NCBI GenBank assembly: GCA_015057005.1
Contig: SVFF01000001.1
Location: 62,001-126,000, forward strand
Length of the DNA: 64,000 nt
Direction: 5' to 3'
Source: Lachnospiraceae bacterium
Lineage (GTDB): Bacteria; Bacillota; Clostridia; Lachnospirales; Lachnospiraceae
The translations under genes and the position numbers were made by a program. This document shows positions 60,397 through 64,000 of the stretch, piece by piece (the stretch's first letter is position 1; each line of letters opens with the position of its first letter). A model generated the notes under the pieces. That model had not been told where the DNA came from. It ran no database searches and saw nothing but the letters and a program-made list of their open reading frames with translations.

Positions 60397-60753
60397 TTAC
60401 TTCTTCATTTTAGGTTTGAAAACCAGACTGGTCAGATAGCCAAAGATCAGTGCCGAAGCAGTGCCTACTGCCCCCGCCTTAAACCCACCTGCGAACAAGC
60501 CTAAAAAGCCCTGCTCATCCACAGCCTCCCTGACTCCCTTCATCAAAATATTGCCAAATCCCAAAAGCGGCACACTTGCACCAGCTCCCGCAAATTCCAT
60601 AAAGGGTTCATACCAGCCAAAGAAGCTGATCACCGCACCTGACACCACCAAAAGCACCATAATTCGCCCGGGCATCAGTTTCGTCTTCTCCATTAAGATC
60701 TGCACCAGTGCACAGATCAGTCCCCCTACCCAAAAGGCATTCAAATAGTCCAT
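60397..60753 (-). CDS. spoVAE: Stage V sporulation protein AE
   Basis: This 118-residue membrane protein has four hydrophobic helices and the SpoVAE features YLNAFWVGGLICALVQIL, GAGASVPLLGFGNILMKGV and GFLGLFAGGFKAGAVGT. SpoVA proteins move dipicolinic acid into the forespore and release it in germination. ATG 60753 follows AAAAGGGGTATGTGGA; the frame upstream to 60936 has non-family residues. It is split from spoVAD by ridA and a terminator; spoVAC is not in the window. Confidence 0.92.
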   Translation of the reverse strand: MDYLNAFWVGGLICALVQILMEKTKLMPGRIMVLLVVSGAVISFFGWYEPFMEFAGAGASVPLLGFGNILMKGVREAVDEQGFLGLFAGGFKAGAVGTASALIFGYLTSLVFKPKMKK

Positions 60754-60880
60754 TCCACATACCCCTTTTTGTTTTTTATAGTGTCTGTGTCTATGGTGAA
60801 ATTTATGTATTTGCGGGGAACTTTTATTCTTTCCGCTCACTTTGATCCAGGGACCTCTCTTATCTCCTGCTCTTGTTTTG

Positions 60881-60907
60881 CAAAAAAGAGCCCGCGAGCG
60901 GGCTCTT
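60881..60907 (-). terminator. Terminator after ridA
   Basis: AAGAGCCCGC pairs with GCGGGCTCTT around a 2-nt loop; the minus strand continues with T's. A strong intrinsic terminator. Confidence 0.9.
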
Positions 60908-60942
60908 CTCGTAATTAGCAAGTAACTCACATACATGCAAAA

Positions 60943-61317
60943 TTAAACTTCTGCAATAACTTCTACTTCACACAGAACATTCTTGGGAAGAGTCTTTACT
61001 GCAACGCAGCTTCTTGCGGGCTTCTCGGTGAAATATCTTGCATATACCTCGTTGAATGCAGCGAAGTCGCCCATATCAGCCAGGAAACAGGAAGTCTTTG
61101 CAACGCGGGTGTAATCAGTGCCTGCTGCCTCTAACAGAGCGCCGATATTCTTCATAACCTGCTCAGCCTGCTCTACAATATCCTTGCCCTCGATCTCGCC
61201 GGTTGCAGGATTGATGGGAATCTGACCGGAAGCAAACAGGATGTTGCCTAAGATAATACCCTGAGAATAAGGTCCGATTGCTGCGGGTGCTTTGTCTGTA
61301 GAAATTTTCTTTAACAT
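60943..61317 (-). CDS. ridA: RidA family reactive intermediate/enamine deaminase
   Basis: This 124-residue protein hydrolyses 2-aminoacrylate and similar imines made by PLP enzymes. It shows AIGPYSQGI, ASGQIPINPATGEI and RSCVAVKTLPKNVLCEVEVIA, which contain the active-site Arg and Glu. ATG 61317 follows GAGAGGACACTACT; an upstream in-frame Met at 61401 gives a non-family tail. A terminator follows directly. Its position next to spore genes has no clear reason. Confidence 0.95.
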   Translation of the reverse strand: MLKKISTDKAPAAIGPYSQGIILGNILFASGQIPINPATGEIEGKDIVEQAEQVMKNIGALLEAAGTDYTRVAKTSCFLADMGDFAAFNEVYARYFTEKPARSCVAVKTLPKNVLCEVEVIAEV

Positions 61318-61416
61318 AGTAGTGTCCTCTCTTTTTGTATTTTTAGTATTTACATTTTGTTTGATAACTGCCGTTAATGACCATCGGTTCATTCGGGCCA
61401 AACGCCGTGTTCTCTT

Positions 61417-61659
61417 TTAGCTTACCTCCGGCTCGTCGAACTCAGCCGTCACGTAGAAACCTCTGGCATTCTCAATAATATCCACCACAGTCCCTGCCGT
61501 GCTTTTCAGCCGGTTGCGGAAAGGAATGTTGGCTGACATGGCCAAAGAAGGATCAATGGTATAGTAATAGTTACTGGGCAATACACCCTCTGTTACTGTT
61601 ATTTGCTGTCCGATCTCCAAGAGACCCTGACGTTCCATTTTGAATTCCATCCTGCGCAT
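61417..61659 (-). CDS. Small conserved-looking protein of unknown function
   Basis: This 80-residue frame starts MRRMEFKMERQGLLEIGQQI and looks like a short beta-rich protein (YYYTIDPSL, GTVVDIIENARGFYVTAEF). I do not recognise the family. The ribosome site is ambiguous (GGTGATACAA before 61659; AGGA before a later Met). It lies between spoVAD and ridA, all three in one direction, so may share the spoVAD transcript. Confidence 0.6.
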   Translation of the reverse strand: MRRMEFKMERQGLLEIGQQITVTEGVLPSNYYYTIDPSLAMSANIPFRNRLKSTAGTVVDIIENARGFYVTAEFDEPEVS

Positions 61660-61779
61660 TTGTATCACCAGCCAATCAGATATTTAGTTTATTTTACCAC
61701 ATCCATAAATGATTGCAAGGGAAAATTGCGCACATTGGGAATCCTGCCTAAAATCCCGGTGTCCCCCAGGAAGCAGCTG

Positions 61780-62907
61780 TTACGAGGGTACCGCTTCCAG
61801 CACCACAGCATGAGCGATACCCGGTACACTTTTCCCCTCATTGAAACTGGTCTTGGACAGCAGTGCCCCTGTGGGCATAAACAACACCTTTTTCCAGATC
61901 CCCTCCTCCAACTGCTTCAAAATATATGCCGAGAGTGTGACAGCACTGCAGCCACACCCACTGCCGCCCGCATGAGGGTCCTGTTCCTTCTCATCATAAA
62001 TTTCAATGCCGCAGTCCATGTGCACCTTGGAAATATCATACCCCCTATCCTTTAAAAGCTCGATCAACACCGTCTGTCCCACCCTGCCCAGGTCGCCGGT
62101 GATAATTTTATCGTAATCATTAGGTTGACTTCCAAAGTCAATAAAATGCTGTTCCAGCGTAGAAGCTGACGCAGGTGCCATACAAGCACCCATATTCATG
62201 GAATCTTTCAGGCCAAAATCCACGATTTTCCCAGTAGTTATGCCGGTGACACAGGCTCTGGCATGTATGTCCGATTGAATGTCTTTTTGCGTGTCATTTT
62301 TCGACATGCGTGTCGCTTTTTTTTCATTTAAAACGCAATTCTCCATTGTAGCCAAAATAGGCCTTTTTATTGTTGATTCCCTGCTTAAAACAAAAGCGCC
62401 ACTGCCGGTCACTGTCCAATGAGCAGACAAAGGGCGCTGACTGCCGTATTCCAGCGGGAAACGGAACTCTTTTTCTGCGCTGGCAAAATGACTGGATGTG
62501 ACACAGAGCACCTTATCGGCAAATCCTCCGGCGATCATCACCGTACCCAGAAGCAAAGCTTCCCCGCAGGTGGAACAGGCTCCGTACAATCCCAGCAGTG
62601 GGATCTCATAAGAAGAAATCCCGAAAGAGGTGGCGATGGACTGCCCCAATAGATCTCCTGCAAAAATGCAGGAAATGTCCCAGGGATTTAAACCGGCTTT
62701 CCCCAAAGCCAAAAAGACCGCATCTTTCTGAAGATTGCTCTCCGCTTCCTCCCAGGTGTTACAACCAAAGAGCTCATCCTCTCCCACCAAGTCAAAGAGG
62801 TCTCCCAGCGGTCCTTCCCCCTCTTTGGGTCCCACCACACTGGCACTGCTTAAAATATACACCGGCAACTCCGGTTTCATGCTCGCTTTTCCTATTTTTT
62901 GATTCAT
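61780..62907 (-). CDS. spoVAD: Stage V sporulation protein AD
   Basis: This 375-residue protein is a thiolase-fold protein that binds dipicolinic acid at the forespore inner membrane. It has PVYILSSASVVGPKEGEGPLG, SFGISSYEIPLLGLYGACSTCGEAL and the Cys-Gly-rich DPHAGGSGCGCSAVTL. A loop (about 215-240, VLNEKKATRMSKNDTQKD) makes it longer than the usual 340 residues. ATG 62907 follows GGAGAGGATCACTT. A sigma-G-like promoter may precede it: GAATA (61-65 in 62961-62965) and AATACTA (62935-62941), 19 bp apart, which is slightly long. Confidence 0.94.
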   Translation of the reverse strand: MNQKIGKASMKPELPVYILSSASVVGPKEGEGPLGDLFDLVGEDELFGCNTWEEAESNLQKDAVFLALGKAGLNPWDISCIFAGDLLGQSIATSFGISSYEIPLLGLYGACSTCGEALLLGTVMIAGGFADKVLCVTSSHFASAEKEFRFPLEYGSQRPLSAHWTVTGSGAFVLSRESTIKRPILATMENCVLNEKKATRMSKNDTQKDIQSDIHARACVTGITTGKIVDFGLKDSMNMGACMAPASASTLEQHFIDFGSQPNDYDKIITGDLGRVGQTVLIELLKDRGYDISKVHMDCGIEIYDEKEQDPHAGGSGCGCSAVTLSAYILKQLEEGIWKKVLFMPTGALLSKTSFNEGKSVPGIAHAVVLEAVPS

Positions 62908-62981
62908 AAGTGATCCTCTCCTTGCGTTTTTTCTTAGTATTGCTACTTCGGAGGGATATTTATTCGTCATGAAGAATATGT

Positions 62982-63049
62982 TATAATAGGTCCCAGCCAT
63001 CTGCAACCTCCGGTTGCCGGATTGCAAGGCTATGCTGGTAGCACTGCAA
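62982..63049 (+). promoter_or_regulatory. -10 and two hairpins in the leader of the XRE membrane regulator gene
   Basis: A TATAAT (62982-62987) with no good -35 is followed by two hairpins: GCAACC-TCC-GGTTGC (63003-63017) and TTGCA...TGCAA enclosing GCTA/TAGC (63022-63049). If transcription starts near 62995, the 5' UTR is about 170 nt and structured. Confidence 0.4.
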
Positions 63050-63162
63050 CCATGCTTTGAAGTATAGTAATCATGTCAATAAGGGATGGCGCACTTGCTA
63101 TCCACTTCAAATAAAGACACGATTTGTACCTGTGACTCTATATTCGCAGGTCAAAGGAAGGA

Positions 63163-63828
63163 ATGGAACTCACTATGAATATGGCAGACAGAATTTTAGA
63201 ATTACGAAAAAAGAAAGGGATATCCCAGGAAGAACTGGCTGATAAGATCGGCGTTTCAAGACAGGCGGTATCAAAATGGGAAAGCGACACAAGCTACCCG
63301 GAGCCAGAAAAAATCATTTTGCTAAGTGATTTTTTCCAAGTAACTACAGACTATTTATTAAAAGGTGAAGAACAAAAGCAGCAAAAATCTCAGACGGAAG
63401 TCCTGATTTTTGCTGCTGTAGGTACTGCTCTCAACGCTGTTGGGTTGATCATCGCTGTCATTATCTGGATGGAAGAACGCTCACCTGTTTCCGTGGCTGC
63501 GGGACTCATTTTGATGGTCTTCGGCTGCATGATCTTTGCCATCGGACATTTTTCCTCTCCCGCCCCCCAAGATGGCCCCGGATGTTCCCGCAGCGCCAAA
63601 AGGAAGACTGTTACCTGGTTCTGGATGATAAACATCTGGCTTTTGAGCCTGATGCCCCTCTCCTGCATTTTTAATTTCATCCAGGGGATACTGGGAGGAC
63701 ATTGGTGGGCAATCTCCCCCATCCCAGAGCTTGGCAACTTTTTGTGGCCGTTCCTGTTGTGTTGGGCATGTTACCTATTCCTCTGCATAACAGCAGATAT
63801 TCTCCTCCTGATCAAGGCCAAGAAATAG
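63163..63828 (+). CDS. XRE family regulator with a membrane domain
   Basis: The 221 residues have an N-terminal XRE helix-turn-helix (about 8-65; ISQEELADKIGVSRQAVSKW), a short linker, and four hydrophobic helices (about 78-97, 108-128, 147-167 and 194-218). Membrane-tethered XRE proteins are common in Clostridia, often sensing the cell envelope. ATG 63163 has AAAGGAAGGA just upstream; two further in-frame ATGs lie within 15 nt. It converges on the GH3 gene with a 1-bp gap. Confidence 0.85.
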   Translation: MELTMNMADRILELRKKKGISQEELADKIGVSRQAVSKWESDTSYPEPEKIILLSDFFQVTTDYLLKGEEQKQQKSQTEVLIFAAVGTALNAVGLIIAVIIWMEERSPVSVAAGLILMVFGCMIFAIGHFSSPAPQDGPGCSRSAKRKTVTWFWMINIWLLSLMPLSCIFNFIQGILGGHWWAISPIPELGNFLWPFLLCWACYLFLCITADILLLIKAKK

Positions 63829-63829
63829 T

Positions 63830-64000
63830 TTATGCTTCCAGTGTGATCCGCAATTCCTGATCACCTACACGAATGATAAAGTCACCCGGCTCCACTTCCT
63901 GCTTCATCTTTTCATTGATAAATGCAAAATCCTCAAAACCTAATACGAAAGTCACTTGCTTCTGCTGTCCGGGCTCCAGCCAGATTTTGTCAAATCCACG
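63830..64000 (-). CDS. Glycoside hydrolase family 3, C-terminal end only
   Basis: The last 56 codons of a gene entering from the right edge read RGFDKIWLEPGQQKQVTF and EVEPGDFIIRVGDQELR before TAA (63830-63832). This is the fibronectin III-like C-terminal domain of GH3 beta-glycosidases: the phrase 'LEPG-Q-K-VTF...VEPGDF-I-VG' is typical. It is not a copy of the GH3 protein at 4093. Substrate cannot be judged. Confidence 0.75.
   Translation of the reverse strand, partial: RGFDKIWLEPGQQKQVTFVLGFEDFAFINEKMKQEVEPGDFIIRVGDQELRITLEA

Noticed and set aside
1..64000. Insertion sequences, prophage or conjugative elements
   Set aside because: No transposase, integrase, phage structural or relaxase gene was seen; only the 55918-56447 palindrome and the 46584 hairpin could be mobile remnants.

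Overview
This window looks like chromosomal DNA of an anaerobic, endospore-forming Firmicute, most likely a Lachnospiraceae or related gut/rumen Clostridia. The support is spore germination-channel genes (spoVAD, spoVAE), an oxygen-independent class III ribonucleotide reductase (nrdD), strong AGGAGG-type ribosome binding sites, sigma-A promoters with 16-18 bp spacers, an EFR1-type flavodoxin/ferredoxin protein, many AraC regulators and intracellular glycoside hydrolases. Base composition is moderate and fairly even. I see no prophage, transposase or CRISPR array. The species assignment is inference.

Layout. 1-4090: 3' part of an oxalate/formate-type MFS transporter gene, tRNA-Trp, an EFR1 ferredoxin, and a UroD-family gene divergent from an AraC regulator. 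4093-9123: GH3 beta-glucosidase, ComEC-like metallo-beta-lactamase protein, M81 peptidase. 9185-14057: a GntR regulator-clpC-unknown-radA stress/repair operon. 14227-19334: SH3-domain membrane protein and the purE-M-N-D purine operon. 19521-24812: M29 aminopeptidase, two small membrane proteins, pyrE, a glycerophosphodiesterase and pyrF. 24927-29594: nrdD with two NrdR boxes, a small XRE regulator, a TPR lipoprotein and mscL with a zinc ribbon. 29803-37139: holA, comEC, a GerMN lipoprotein with a two-component system, and a ComEA-like lipoprotein. 37279-46548: a transporter, a solute-binding lipoprotein and the arginine operon argC-proX-GNAT-argJ-argB-argD, divergent from argG across a region full of ARG-box-like palindromes. 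46646-53414: BNR/sialidase-like protein, two UroD-family paralogues, AraC, GH36 alpha-galactosidase. 53646-64000: PocR-AraC regulator, M42 peptidase, DUF1294, a long inverted repeat, DegV, DUF5721-like, LtaS-like sulfatase, spoVAE, ridA, a small unknown, spoVAD, an XRE membrane regulator and the 3' end of another GH3 gene.

The least explained element is an imperfect inverted repeat of about 530 bp (55918-56447) filling the gap between the convergent DUF1294 and DegV genes. Its arms pair in perfect blocks of 18, 32 (one G.T), 16, 15 and 16 bp separated by internal loops around a 20-nt apical loop. It has no credible ORF and could be a rod-like structured RNA, a palindromic MITE, or an inverted pair of a dispersed repeat. 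Other notable points are a GntR gene upstream of clpC where ctsR is usual, with a palindrome over its own promoter; in-frame minisatellites in three competence-type genes; a response regulator-kinase-GerMN lipoprotein order like actinobacterial mtrA-mtrB-lpqB; and a solitary solute-binding lipoprotein 3 bp after argD.
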